Assembly: GCA_017623115.1 (NCBI GenBank)
Contig: JAGAPT010000014.1
Coordinates: forward strand, 1 to 57,787
DNA: 57,787 nt
DNA from: Alistipes sp.
Lineage (GTDB): Bacteria; Bacteroidota; Bacteroidia; Bacteroidales; Rikenellaceae
Reading direction: 5' to 3'
Made by a program: the position numbers and the translations under genes. Under the pieces are notes generated by a model, which saw only the letters and a program-made list of their open reading frames with translations, was not told the DNA's origin and ran no database searches. Positions 1 through 8,265 of this stretch are shown one piece after another (position 1 is the first letter of the stretch; the number at the start of each line of letters is the position of its first letter).

Positions 1-37
1 GGCCGCGAAACAAAACCTCAATGAGTGATACCGTCAT
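1..37 (-). CDS. Possible 5' end of a gene running out of the window
   Basis: An ATG on the minus strand at 37 opens a frame (MTVSLIEVLFRG) that stays open to the window edge. The TATCTTTG box of the promoter module at 61-141 lies about 24 bases upstream, much like the spacing at 30287/30257. Another ATG at 44 reaches a stop after eight codons. Too little is visible to name a product; the call rests on promoter position only. Confidence 0.3.
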   Translation of the reverse strand, partial: MTVSLIEVLFRG

Positions 38-60
38 GGTTCATTTTTATTAGGCGCAGG

Positions 61-141
61 CAAAGATACGAATAAGTGAGGGCAAAAGCAAGTTTACTTG
101 CATTTTGCCGAGTAGGCGTATCTAAGGCGAAGTCAAAGATA
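61..141 (-). repeat. 82-bp promoter module, copy A
   Basis: Read on the minus strand, it begins with TATCTTTGACTTCG, contains an inverted repeat (GGCAAAATGCAAGT facing ACTTGCTTTTGCC), then CTCACTTATTCG and a second TATCTTTG. A TTG in the 3' arm of the hairpin lies 20 bases before the last TATCTTTG, the spacing of a Bacteroides-type -33/-7 promoter. It points leftward to the partial gene at 37. Other copies: 3962-4043, 30287-30367, 56009-56089. Confidence 0.85.
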
Positions 142-268
142 CGAAAAAAAGGTGTGATAGTTTCGCTCCTTGGGGCAAGATGTTGATAAAATATCGAAAA
201 CTTTGGTCTGTAAGTTGTATAGAGCCTCCTCGAAACCACTATTTTTGCACCAACAAACCTTGTATTCT

Positions 269-574
269 ATGGCAGAGATGCAACAATACGGCGTCGAAAT
301 CGAACTCGACGCACAGGTAGCCGAGGGTATCTACTCGAATTTGGTACTCATTACCCATTCGACTTCGGAGTTTATCATCGACTTTGCAAATGTGATGCCC
401 GGCATGCCAAAGGCGCGTATCAAGAGCCGTGTCGTTCTCACCCCCGAACACGCCAAGCGTCTGCTGCGCACCTTGCAGGAGAATATCGTACACTACGAAA
501 GTTCGATTGGTAAAATCGAGATTCCGATGCCTGCCCCGGGGCCGAAGGCCGGTCCGAAGATGGGCGAGGCATAG
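269..574 (+). CDS. DUF3467 domain protein
   Basis: A 101-residue cytoplasmic protein beginning MAEMQQYGVEIELDAQVAEG. It has the DUF3467 pattern: a mixed-charge start, a YSNLVLITHSTSEFIIDFANVMPG core and a helix ending in RLLRTLQENIVHYES. In Bacteroidales this family is often encoded close to rpoB/rpoC; its role is not established. The frame is open further upstream, but the family start matches the ATG at 269 and upstream residues do not resemble it. The C-terminus is Pro/Gly-rich (MPAPGPKAGPKMGEA). A hairpin terminator follows at 598-640. Confidence 0.85.
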   Translation: MAEMQQYGVEIELDAQVAEGIYSNLVLITHSTSEFIIDFANVMPGMPKARIKSRVVLTPEHAKRLLRTLQENIVHYESSIGKIEIPMPAPGPKAGPKMGEA

Positions 575-597
575 CGAGGTGCTCGTTTTGATGATAC

Positions 598-640
598 AAA
601 CCAAGGCTGCCTATATGCATGGGGAGGCCTTGGTTTTTTT
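598..640 (+). terminator. Rho-independent terminator after the DUF3467 gene
   Basis: AAACCAAGGC (598-607) pairs with GCCTTGGTTT (627-636), followed by a T run. Confidence 0.8.
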
Positions 641-693
641 GTATCTCAATCGACTGATAATAACCGCTACTGACTAACCTTTTTTTTGCTGTT

Positions 694-1800
694 ATGACCG
701 CCTCAAATTCATCCCGCCTGGATTCGCTCGATGCCCTGCGAGGCTTCGATATGTTTTTCATCACCGGAGGAGCGGTGCTCCTGCGAGCCTTGGCCGATGC
801 CCTTCCCTGTTCGGTGACCGCCTTTCTGGCCGACCAGATGACCCACATGACGTGGGATGGCTTTGCCTTCTACGACATGATTTTCCCGCTCTTCCTCTTT
901 TTGGCCGGGGTGTCGTTTCCCTACTCGCTGGCGGCCAGCCGTCGGCGCGGCTTGAGCGAACGAGCCGTGGTCGGGCGTATCCTGCAACGCATGCTGACCC
1001 TGATCCTCCTGGGGTGGGTGTTTAATGGTTTTCTGCGCTTCGATTTTGCTTCGATGCGTTACCTCTCGGTGCTGGGACGCATCGGTGTGGCGTGGGGCAT
1101 CGCTGCGCTGTGCTATCGTTCGTGGGGGTGGCGAAGATGTGGCATAGCAGGTGCGTTGGTGCTGCTTGCCTATGGGTTGGCGACGGCTCTTGTCGTGGCT
1201 CCCGATGCACCGATGGGGGCTACGCCTACCTCGATGGAGGGCTCGATTGTCGGCTATGTAGACCGCGTGTTGATGCCCGGGCGATTGCTCAACGACACGT
1301 TCGACCCCTTGGGGCTGCTCTCGACGCTGCCGGCTGTGGTCACCGCTTGGCTCGGAATGGGTGCAGGCGCGTGGTTGCGGAGCAGCGAGCCGAATAATCG
1401 ACGGTCGCTGGGGTTGGTTACAGCTGGTGTGTTGCTGGTGCTGGTGGGGTTGTTGCTCAATCCTTGGCTGCCGATTAATAAACCCCTGTGGTCCTCCTCT
1501 TATGTCTGCTTTGCCGGGGGCTTGTCGATGTTGCTCATGGCCCTCTTCTATCAGCTGATCGATGTGTGGGGCTATAAGCGATGGTCGTTCTATTTTCGGG
1601 TCGTCGGCCTCAATGCCATCACGATTTATATGGCACAGAAGATTGTTCCCCTGAAAGCCGTGCGCGACTTCCTCTTCCAGGGGGCTGCCGAGTGGTTCCC
1701 GCCCGCATGGGAGGGGGTGGTGCTGGCCGTGGGGTATCTCTTGGTGTGCTATTGGCTGTTGTGGTTCCTCTACCGGCATAAAATATTCCTGAAGGTGTAA
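694..1800 (+). CDS. DUF5009/HGSNAT-like membrane acyltransferase
   Basis: A 368-residue polytopic membrane protein of the DUF5009 family, related to heparan-alpha-glucosaminide N-acetyltransferase. The N-terminal signature RLDSLDALRGFDMFFITGG is clear and about ten hydrophobic segments follow to the C-terminal WLLWFLYRHKIFLKV. Family members move an acyl group across the membrane onto a sugar, though most bacterial ones have no assigned substrate. It stands alone, facing the beta-helix gene at 1877-3814 and sharing a hairpin terminator with it. Its place beside a carbohydrate locus suggests a role in deacetylated or acetylated sugar handling, but this is inference. The start at 694 directly precedes the signature. 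Confidence 0.85.
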   Translation: MTASNSSRLDSLDALRGFDMFFITGGAVLLRALADALPCSVTAFLADQMTHMTWDGFAFYDMIFPLFLFLAGVSFPYSLAASRRRGLSERAVVGRILQRMLTLILLGWVFNGFLRFDFASMRYLSVLGRIGVAWGIAALCYRSWGWRRCGIAGALVLLAYGLATALVVAPDAPMGATPTSMEGSIVGYVDRVLMPGRLLNDTFDPLGLLSTLPAVVTAWLGMGAGAWLRSSEPNNRRSLGLVTAGVLLVLVGLLLNPWLPINKPLWSSSYVCFAGGLSMLLMALFYQLIDVWGYKRWSFYFRVVGLNAITIYMAQKIVPLKAVRDFLFQGAAEWFPPAWEGVVLAVGYLLVCYWLLWFLYRHKIFLKV

Positions 1801-1821
1801 TCGGGACCCCATAACCAAAGA

Positions 1822-1857
1822 AAAGGGTGTGTCCAAAACTAGTTGGACACACCCTTT
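1822..1857. terminator. Bidirectional terminator with AAGGGTGTGTCCA stem
   Basis: AAAGGGTGTGTCCAA faces TTGGACACACCCTTT between two convergent genes. The same stem sequence recurs at 29262-29301. Confidence 0.85.
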
Positions 1858-1876
1858 GTTTGACCTGACGGGGGCT

Positions 1877-3814
1877 TTAGAAGACCGCTTTGCGCTTGGC
1901 ACCCACGGTCGGGATTACCTGCAACGCTTCGGGCTCCTGCTTCGGCAACAGATCGTGGTAGGCGGGCTCGAGACCCGACTCATCCTGAATGGCGAGGGCC
2001 TCGTCGCTGAAGGGCACGTTGCGATAGACCTTCGTACCCTCGATGGTCGTTCCGTTGCCGCTGTTGCACAGGCGGTTATCCTTTACATAGTTGTTTACCA
2101 TGCGGATGTCGTAGTTGCGATCCGAGTCGATGTGCAGCCACAACTGATAGAGGCTGACGATGAAGTTCTCCTCGATGAGCCAACCCGACGAGCCGTCATC
2201 GGGGTAGATGCAACGCGGGCCGTCGAAGAGGTAGTTGCGACGTGCTACGGAGCCGGGCTGACGACCGAGCATGTAGATGATACCACCATCGGTCAGCATC
2301 GTGTGGGTGTGGCCGGCGCGGTTGTAACTAATCGAGTTGTTGCCCGAGGTGGTCGACTCGGGGATGCGGGCATTGCCCCACCACCACCCAAGGGCGATGG
2401 CTCCGTAGGGTGTTCCGTAGATGTCGTTGTGGTCGATTTTCACGTTGCGGCAGAAGAAGCCGACGATGGCCTCCACCTGACGGAAGTCGAGGCTGACGTT
2501 GCGGATGTAGTTGTTTGTGATGGCGATATCGCGGCAGATGCCCTCGATGCCCGGAGCGAAGACACAACCCGGGTCGCCATCGCCAATCTCGTAGTGTTGC
2601 GGGTGGCCGACGCTGATGGCATTACCCAGCAGGTCGTTGAAGGTGTTACCCGTCACCTCCGACTCGCAGACATCATTCACGAGGCTCACAGCTACGGCCG
2701 AGCCGAGGTGCCGGAAGTGGTTGCGGTGGAAGCGGATGCCGCGGGCATTCTTCACAACGACCGTACCTTCGGGAACATCCACGCTGTTGTACTTTGTGGG
2801 GTGCCAGTTGCCATCGGGGATGTACTTCATTGCCAAACCGAGGCTCTGGATGCCGCCAAAGCCGTGTGAACCCTCCATGTCGACCAGATTCCATGCATCG
2901 TAAGCGAAGGTCAGCCCCTCGAACTCGATGTTCTCGACACACGACGAGCACGACGTACCCTCGACGCGCAGCAAGCCTTCGGTCATCGGAGCAATTACCT
3001 CCACCTTCGCGAGGTCCTCGCCGTGGCTTATGTAGTAGATGGTTTGCGCTGCCCGGTCGAAGTAGAACTCTCCGGCTTCATCGAGCAGCTCATAGGCATT
3101 GCGAATGAGGAACGAACCCTCATATTTGGTCTTTCCGGCCCATGCCAGCGAGTTCAGGATAGCCGAGTAGGGCTGCTGGAACTCGATAGCAATCTCCTCG
3201 CCCCACTTCTCGACCTTCGCGGCGCAGAGAATCTTCTCGGTCCACACGTTGTTTTGGATGAGCTCGATATCCTCGCCATTGCGGAACGGCATCACCTCGG
3301 CCGACTGCTTGAAGCGCAATCCCTTGACCGTTTTTCCGGCACCAAAGGCCCACGGCTCGTTGCCCGTAATCTCGATTTCGCCATAGGCACCGAGAGCCTG
3401 AATCGGGGTATTCGTGCCGGCCATGCGGGCACGTTTACCGCCTACGATGAGGGTGCGCAACTTGTGGTCGCATGCAAACGGAGCCTTGAACAGATTCCCC
3501 TCGACGCGCTCCCAGCCGGTGATTTGCACACCACCGCTCAAGATCGGACGTTCGCCCGGAGCAGCCGTTACACGTACCTTAAAGCCATTCTTGCCGCCCA
3601 TCTCCTCGGTGAAGCGCAGTGGCTCGTTGAGGCGATAGATGCCCCCTTTGAGGCGGAACTCGATGTCCGCTTTTTGGCGTTTGGTGGCCTTTTTCAAGGC
3701 CGTCATGGCCTCGTTCAGTGTCTCGGGTGTAGCCTCAATCAGCTGTTGTGCCACGGCAGCCCCGCTGGTGAGCAACAGGCCGCAGCACCATCCCAATAGA
3801 ATCAGTTTTTTCAT
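1877..3814 (-). CDS. Secreted right-handed beta-helix protein
   Basis: A 645-residue protein with a signal peptide (MKKLILLGWCCGLLLTSGAAVAQQ) and no lipobox, so probably periplasmic or secreted. The N-terminal part has the layout of pectate-lyase-like proteins (DIEFRLKGGIYRLNEPLRF, then APGERPILSGGVQITGW). From about residue 290 onward there are repeated Asn-rich coils (FHRNHFRHLGS, ITNNYIRNVS, IDHNDIYGTPYGAIALGWWWGN, ISYNRAG). Such helices are found in polysaccharide lyases, polygalacturonases and epimerases; I cannot assign a catalytic family. It is divergent from the operon at 4096-11589 and could supply oligosaccharides to it. A TATCTTTG box lies at 3850-3857. Confidence 0.85.
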   Translation of the reverse strand: MKKLILLGWCCGLLLTSGAAVAQQLIEATPETLNEAMTALKKATKRQKADIEFRLKGGIYRLNEPLRFTEEMGGKNGFKVRVTAAPGERPILSGGVQITGWERVEGNLFKAPFACDHKLRTLIVGGKRARMAGTNTPIQALGAYGEIEITGNEPWAFGAGKTVKGLRFKQSAEVMPFRNGEDIELIQNNVWTEKILCAAKVEKWGEEIAIEFQQPYSAILNSLAWAGKTKYEGSFLIRNAYELLDEAGEFYFDRAAQTIYYISHGEDLAKVEVIAPMTEGLLRVEGTSCSSCVENIEFEGLTFAYDAWNLVDMEGSHGFGGIQSLGLAMKYIPDGNWHPTKYNSVDVPEGTVVVKNARGIRFHRNHFRHLGSAVAVSLVNDVCESEVTGNTFNDLLGNAISVGHPQHYEIGDGDPGCVFAPGIEGICRDIAITNNYIRNVSLDFRQVEAIVGFFCRNVKIDHNDIYGTPYGAIALGWWWGNARIPESTTSGNNSISYNRAGHTHTMLTDGGIIYMLGRQPGSVARRNYLFDGPRCIYPDDGSSGWLIEENFIVSLYQLWLHIDSDRNYDIRMVNNYVKDNRLCNSGNGTTIEGTKVYRNVPFSDEALAIQDESGLEPAYHDLLPKQEPEALQVIPTVGAKRKAVF

Positions 3815-3849
3815 GGTATAGCAGTTATTAAATTTTTCCGGATTTTAGA

Positions 3850-3857
3850 CAAAGATA
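3850..3857 (-). promoter_or_regulatory. -7 box of the beta-helix gene
   Basis: TATCTTTG on the minus strand, 36 bases upstream of the start at 3814. Confidence 0.6.
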
Positions 3858-3961
3858 CGAAAAGCCCGCGAAAAATAAAATCTCCAACGGCAAAAAGCCG
3901 AAAAAAGGGGGCGGATGGCAAAAAAGAGTGCGTGGAAGCCGATAATTCCAACTCTTTTTGC

Positions 3962-4043
3962 TATCTTTGACTTCGTCTTAGCTACTCCCGCTCGGCAAAA
4001 TGTAAGTTAAACTTGCATTTGCCCTCACTTATGCGTATCTTTG
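3962..4043 (+). repeat. 82-bp promoter module, copy B
   Basis: It starts with TATCTTTGACTTCGTCTTAG, carries the hairpin GGCAAAATGTAAGT / ACTTGCATTTGCC, and ends with TATCTTTG at 4036-4043. It would drive the six-gene operon beginning at 4096 with a leader of roughly 45 bases. Confidence 0.85.
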
Positions 4044-4095
4044 TCTGAATATGGACTTCTTGTGAAGCAATAAAACCAAGTAAAACAATAACCAA

Positions 4096-5733
4096 ATGAA
4101 AAAAACCAACTTGATTCTGTTGCTGTTGGCTGCGGTGGGGATGACCCTTTCGGCCGTTGCCTCCAGCCATTTGCGTGTGGTGGCGGTCGGTGGCGACAAG
4201 CCTTACCAAACCACCACCTACGCTAATCCCTTCTCCGGCTCGGATCGTTCGGTGCTGGCCGTTGTGCCCGAACTCGATGGCTTGCAGGGTTTGCGCATGC
4301 CGCTCGATAAGGCGGGTGCGATGCAGGCCGGAGAGGTAGCCTTTGTGCTGAGGCGTTCGGCCAACCTGTTGCTTGCCGCCACCTCGAAAGAGGCTGTGGA
4401 GACTGTGGTGTCGGGCGTGGGGCGTCTGAATGGAACGCCCATCCTGAAACGCGCCATTGCCGTCACGGAGGTGGGTGACCTCGATATCTATGCCGTGCGC
4501 TATCCGCGAGGCAAGCACCGGCTGGTGATTCCCGAGGGGATGAAGGGCCACGTCGCCGTAGTGGGTGCCACAAGCGAGACACAGTTCTCGGGACGTGATG
4601 CCGAGTTGGCTTCGGGTGCAGATTATCCCGCCTTTGTCATCGAGGGCTTCTCGGAGAAACCTGCGCTGTTCGAGATTATCGGCGGCCAGGACGACCCCGT
4701 GGTCAACGAGGGAATGCCCGGTACGGAGGGCATTCAGGGCGGCTTCGAGGGTGGTCAGATGATTAAGTTGGGCGACACGTACCACATGTTCCCCACCGAG
4801 CGTGCCGGTGAGGAGGGTATGCCCGCCTACTATGACCGCATCAAGACCCGCATCGGCCACTGGACGAGTAAGGATGCCATCCATTGGGAGCGTCAGTCGA
4901 CCCTCTATCAGTCGAGTGGTAAGTATGCCGTATCGCCCTACGACCACCCGATGAACGACCGTCGTGCCGCCATCTGGTCCTACATGCCGATTTTCAACAA
5001 GGAGAAGAATCGTTGGCAGGGACACTACCTGGCCTATACGTGCGATTTCAATGTCGCCCCGAACCACTCGTTTGGTCGTATCTGGCGTTGCGAGTCGGAG
5101 GTCGAGGGTATCGAGGGTATCGGTGGCCCTTATCGCGATTGCGGCATCGTCATCGAGCCGGGTCTTGACAGCCAACTTTGGGAGGGTCGCCAGGGTGTTG
5201 CCTCGTTCTTCCCCTATCAGGTGGGCGATAAGTGGTATGGCTTCATCAGCGGTGCCTACCCCTACGAGAAGAAGGAGGATTACCCCTTCGGTGGCAAGCC
5301 GACGAAGTGGTATGTGGGTTTGGCCGTTTCGGACAACCTCGAAGGTCCCTTCGTGCGTTGCAAGGAGCTGAACCCCATCACCTCGATTCATCCGCGCTTT
5401 GTCGAGAATCCGATTGTCTCGCAACTTCCCAACGGTCTCTATATCGCCGTCTTTGATGGTGGTCCGGAGTGGCTCAAACTCCCCAACATGATTGCCTATA
5501 CCCTTTCGAAAGATGGTATCCACTGGTCGGAGGCACACTACCTGCCCATCGACACGAAGGTCAAGAAGTGGTGGCACACGATGCGCACGCCGCTGGGTCT
5601 GATTCCCGAGGGGAACGACATCTACACGATTATCTACGCCGCCGTAAACAACGACATGCGTTTCCACCCGATGGGGATGGTGCAGGTGCGTCTGAATCGT
5701 GAGGTGCTCGAACAAATTGCCAACGAATTGTAA
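4096..5733 (+). CDS. Secreted glycosidase-like five-bladed propeller protein
   Basis: A 545-residue protein with an N-terminal signal peptide (MKKTNLILLLLAAVGMTLSAVAS). Residues about 25-190 form a domain I do not recognise. Residues about 205-545 read like a GH43/GH117-type beta-propeller: GGFEGGQMIKLGDTYHMFPTE, IGHWTSKDAIHWERQ, WYVGLAVSDNLEGPF, FVENPIVSQLPNGLYIAVFDGG and AYTLSKDGIHWSEAHYLPI are the usual blade motifs. It is the first gene of the operon, 21 bases before the aldolase, so it probably frees the sugar whose catabolism the following genes encode. Catalytic carboxylates cannot be assigned by eye. A glycoside phosphorylase of a similar fold is an alternative, though the signal peptide argues against it. 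Confidence 0.75.
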   Translation: MKKTNLILLLLAAVGMTLSAVASSHLRVVAVGGDKPYQTTTYANPFSGSDRSVLAVVPELDGLQGLRMPLDKAGAMQAGEVAFVLRRSANLLLAATSKEAVETVVSGVGRLNGTPILKRAIAVTEVGDLDIYAVRYPRGKHRLVIPEGMKGHVAVVGATSETQFSGRDAELASGADYPAFVIEGFSEKPALFEIIGGQDDPVVNEGMPGTEGIQGGFEGGQMIKLGDTYHMFPTERAGEEGMPAYYDRIKTRIGHWTSKDAIHWERQSTLYQSSGKYAVSPYDHPMNDRRAAIWSYMPIFNKEKNRWQGHYLAYTCDFNVAPNHSFGRIWRCESEVEGIEGIGGPYRDCGIVIEPGLDSQLWEGRQGVASFFPYQVGDKWYGFISGAYPYEKKEDYPFGGKPTKWYVGLAVSDNLEGPFVRCKELNPITSIHPRFVENPIVSQLPNGLYIAVFDGGPEWLKLPNMIAYTLSKDGIHWSEAHYLPIDTKVKKWWHTMRTPLGLIPEGNDIYTIIYAAVNNDMRFHPMGMVQVRLNREVLEQIANEL

Positions 5734-5754
5734 CATTTAATCGCATAAAAACAG

Positions 5755-6654
5755 ATGAGAAACAGTGCATATTCCGGCGTGGTCGTGCCGATGGTCACGC
5801 CCGTCAAGAACGGCTCGGTTGATTTGGAAGCCGTAGCCACCATCATCCGCTCGTTTGCCGAGGCGGGTGTCGATACACTCATCATGGGTACCACGGGCGA
5901 GGGTAACTCGGTTCCGATGGGCGAGGGTATCGATATGATACATACGGCCGTAGAGGCTGCCGAGGGTAAGGTGCGCATCTATGCCGGTGTGACGGGGCTT
6001 TGCCTCAAGGAGCAGCTTTCGCAAATCGAGGGCTTTGCCCGTGCCGGAGCCGATGTGGCGGTGGCCGTTTTGCCGAGCTACTACGCGCTCACCGAGGAGC
6101 AGATGATCGGCTACTATACGGCTCTTGCCGATGCGTCGCCGCTGCCCGTGATGCTCTACAACATTTTGGCAACGACGCACCTCTCGATTCCCGTGGAGGC
6201 AGTGCGTAAGTTGGCCGAGCACCCCAACATCGTGGGCCTGAAGGACTCGGAGCGTGATTTGGAGCGCATGGCAGCCTGCATCGAGATTGCTCGCAGCCGC
6301 GAGGATTTTACCTACTTCTGCGGCTGGGCGGCCCAGTCGGCTCACTCGCTGGAGCTGGGTGCCGATGGCATTGTTCCCTCGACGGGTAACTTCGTGCCGA
6401 AGCACTTCCAAGCCCTCTATGAGGCGGCCGTATCCGGTGATATGGAGGAGGCCAATCGTCTGCAAACGGTAACCGACGAGATGGCTAAAATCTACCAGCA
6501 GGGTCGCCCGCTGGGTCAGCAACTGGCCGCCTTGAAGTGCATCATGGAGCAGTGTGAGTTGTGTGGTCGCGAGATGCTACCCCCATTGACGATGCTCCCC
6601 GAGGCCGAGTACACGAAAATCATCGAGCAGATTACCGAATTTGAACTCGAATAA
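5755..6654 (+). CDS. DHDPS/NanA-family aldolase (pyruvate lyase)
   Basis: A 299-residue class I aldolase of the dihydrodipicolinate synthase / N-acetylneuraminate lyase family. GTTGEG (residues 45-50) is the pyruvate carboxylate loop, Tyr135 (VMLYNI) the proton-relay tyrosine and Lys163 (IVGLKDS) the Schiff-base lysine. Enzymes of this family make or break a bond between pyruvate and an aldehyde, or dehydrate keto-deoxy sugar acids. The neighbouring symporter and tetronate genes make a catabolic retro-aldol reaction more likely than lysine biosynthesis. Its substrate cannot be read from the sequence; see the pathway finding. It lies 21 bases after the propeller gene and 30 before the symporter. 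Confidence 0.85.
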   Translation: MRNSAYSGVVVPMVTPVKNGSVDLEAVATIIRSFAEAGVDTLIMGTTGEGNSVPMGEGIDMIHTAVEAAEGKVRIYAGVTGLCLKEQLSQIEGFARAGADVAVAVLPSYYALTEEQMIGYYTALADASPLPVMLYNILATTHLSIPVEAVRKLAEHPNIVGLKDSERDLERMAACIEIARSREDFTYFCGWAAQSAHSLELGADGIVPSTGNFVPKHFQALYEAAVSGDMEEANRLQTVTDEMAKIYQQGRPLGQQLAALKCIMEQCELCGREMLPPLTMLPEAEYTKIIEQITEFELE

Positions 6655-6684
6655 CCCAACCTACGCTAAAACTACCTAATCCAC

Positions 6685-8244
6685 ATGACAACATCACTGC
6701 ATTGGTTTGACATCGCGCTTGTCATCGCGAGCATCATCTTTGTGATGCTTTTTGGTCTGAAGTTTGCGCACAAGCAGGACTCGACCAAATCCTATTTTGC
6801 TGCCGGCGGCTCGATTCCGGCGTGGGCAATCGGCATGTCGATTTTCGCCACGCTGATCAGTTCGGTTACCTTCTTAGCCTATCCGGGAGCTGCCTATGGC
6901 GGTAGCTGGATTCTTTTGGTGCAGGGCTTGATGGTGCCCATCGTGCTGGTCGGCATGATCTGGTTTATCGTGCCACTCTTCCGTCGTGCCATCCGCCTCT
7001 CGACCTACGAATATTTCGAGCGTCGTTTCGGCTTCGGAGCTCGTCTCTATGGCTCGATAGCCTTCCTCTTGACCCACTTCTCGAAACTCGGTACGGTCTT
7101 CTTCCTCGTGTCGTTGGCCATTTCGCAATTCATGGGCTGGGATATCTATGCCGTCATCATCATCATCGGTATCGCTGTTACCTTCATCACGCTCGTGGGC
7201 GGTATGGAGGCCGTTATCTGGATGGATGTGATTCAGGGCTTTATTCTCATCGTTGGCGGTATTGTCTGCGCTGCGCTGCTGCTCTTTACGCCCGAGGGAG
7301 GTCCGTCGGCCGTTTGGGAGGTTGCCATGCGCGACAACATGATTAATGTGGGCGAGTTCCACTGGAGCTTTGTCGAGCTGACCTTCTGGGTGATGGCCAT
7401 CAACGGAGTCTTCTATGCCATCCAGAAGTATGGTACGGACCAGACCATCGTGCAACGCTACCTCACGGCTAAAAATGACCGCGAAGCGAAACGTGCCGCC
7501 TACATCGGTGTGCTGACCAGCGTGCCGGTGTGGACGCTCTTCATGTTTATCGGTACCTGCCTTTATGCCTACTACCAGCTGGAGGGCACGGAGGCTATTG
7601 CCGGATTGAAAAACGATGAGGTCTTCCCCTTCTTCATTGCCCATGAGTTGCCTATCGGTGTCAAGGGTCTGATTATCTCGGCCTTGGTGGCCGGTGCTAT
7701 TTCGTCGCTCGACTCGGATTTGAACTGCTTTGCTGCTATCGGTGTGCAGGATTACTATGTGCGTTTCCGTCCCGAGAGCACCGACCGTCAGCGTCTGGTG
7801 CTGGGTCGTTGGATTGTCGGTCTGGCCGGTTTGGCTTCGATTGGTATTGCTTCGATTTACGCCTTCTGGGGTGGTGAGGGTATCCTCGGTGTGCTGTTTG
7901 GCCTCTATGCCATCTTCTCGTCGGGTATCGTCGGTCTGTTCCTGCTGGGTCTGTTGGTGAAACGTGCCAACAAGCAGGGTCTGTGGGTCGGCCTCATTGC
8001 CTGCATCCTCTTTACGGCCTATGCCGTGCTGACCTCTTCGAAGTTTACCATCGACGGCGAGAAGCAGATTCTGCTCGACCTGGGAGCCTGGAACTTCACC
8101 CACCACAAGTATATGTTGGGTGTATACAGCCACCTGATTGTCTTCTTTGTCGGCTGGGCCGCCTCGTACCTCTTCCCGAAGCAGGAGGTGGATGACAGCC
8201 TGACCATCTACGGCTACCTCCGCGAACGGAAGGCCGCCAAATAA
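6685..8244 (+). CDS. Sodium:solute symporter (SSS/SLC5 family)
   Basis: A 519-residue inner-membrane transporter with about thirteen hydrophobic segments. It starts with an amphipathic LHWFDIALVIASIIFVMLFG segment and has the family's typical blocks (SYFAAGGSIPAWAIGMSIFATLISSVTFLAYPG, GGMEAVIWMDVIQGFILIVGG cores and VAGAISSLDSDLNC). SSS members import sugars, sialic acids, sugar acids or carboxylates with Na+. Its position between the aldolase and the alcohol dehydrogenase indicates that it imports the substrate, or a breakdown product, of this operon. No SusC/SusD pair is visible nearby, so outer-membrane entry must rely on other genes. Confidence 0.9.
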   Translation: MTTSLHWFDIALVIASIIFVMLFGLKFAHKQDSTKSYFAAGGSIPAWAIGMSIFATLISSVTFLAYPGAAYGGSWILLVQGLMVPIVLVGMIWFIVPLFRRAIRLSTYEYFERRFGFGARLYGSIAFLLTHFSKLGTVFFLVSLAISQFMGWDIYAVIIIIGIAVTFITLVGGMEAVIWMDVIQGFILIVGGIVCAALLLFTPEGGPSAVWEVAMRDNMINVGEFHWSFVELTFWVMAINGVFYAIQKYGTDQTIVQRYLTAKNDREAKRAAYIGVLTSVPVWTLFMFIGTCLYAYYQLEGTEAIAGLKNDEVFPFFIAHELPIGVKGLIISALVAGAISSLDSDLNCFAAIGVQDYYVRFRPESTDRQRLVLGRWIVGLAGLASIGIASIYAFWGGEGILGVLFGLYAIFSSGIVGLFLLGLLVKRANKQGLWVGLIACILFTAYAVLTSSKFTIDGEKQILLDLGAWNFTHHKYMLGVYSHLIVFFVGWAASYLFPKQEVDDSLTIYGYLRERKAAK

Positions 8245-8265
8245 CGTTTGATTGAAGAAAAAAAG

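Noticed and set aside
1829-2869. 346-codon plus-strand frame
   Set aside because: It lies antisense to the beta-helix gene, whose motifs and signal peptide are clear; GC-rich codon use creates the open antisense frame.
3982-5736. 584-codon minus-strand frame
   Set aside because: It is antisense to the propeller gene and crosses its promoter module; no family resemblance.
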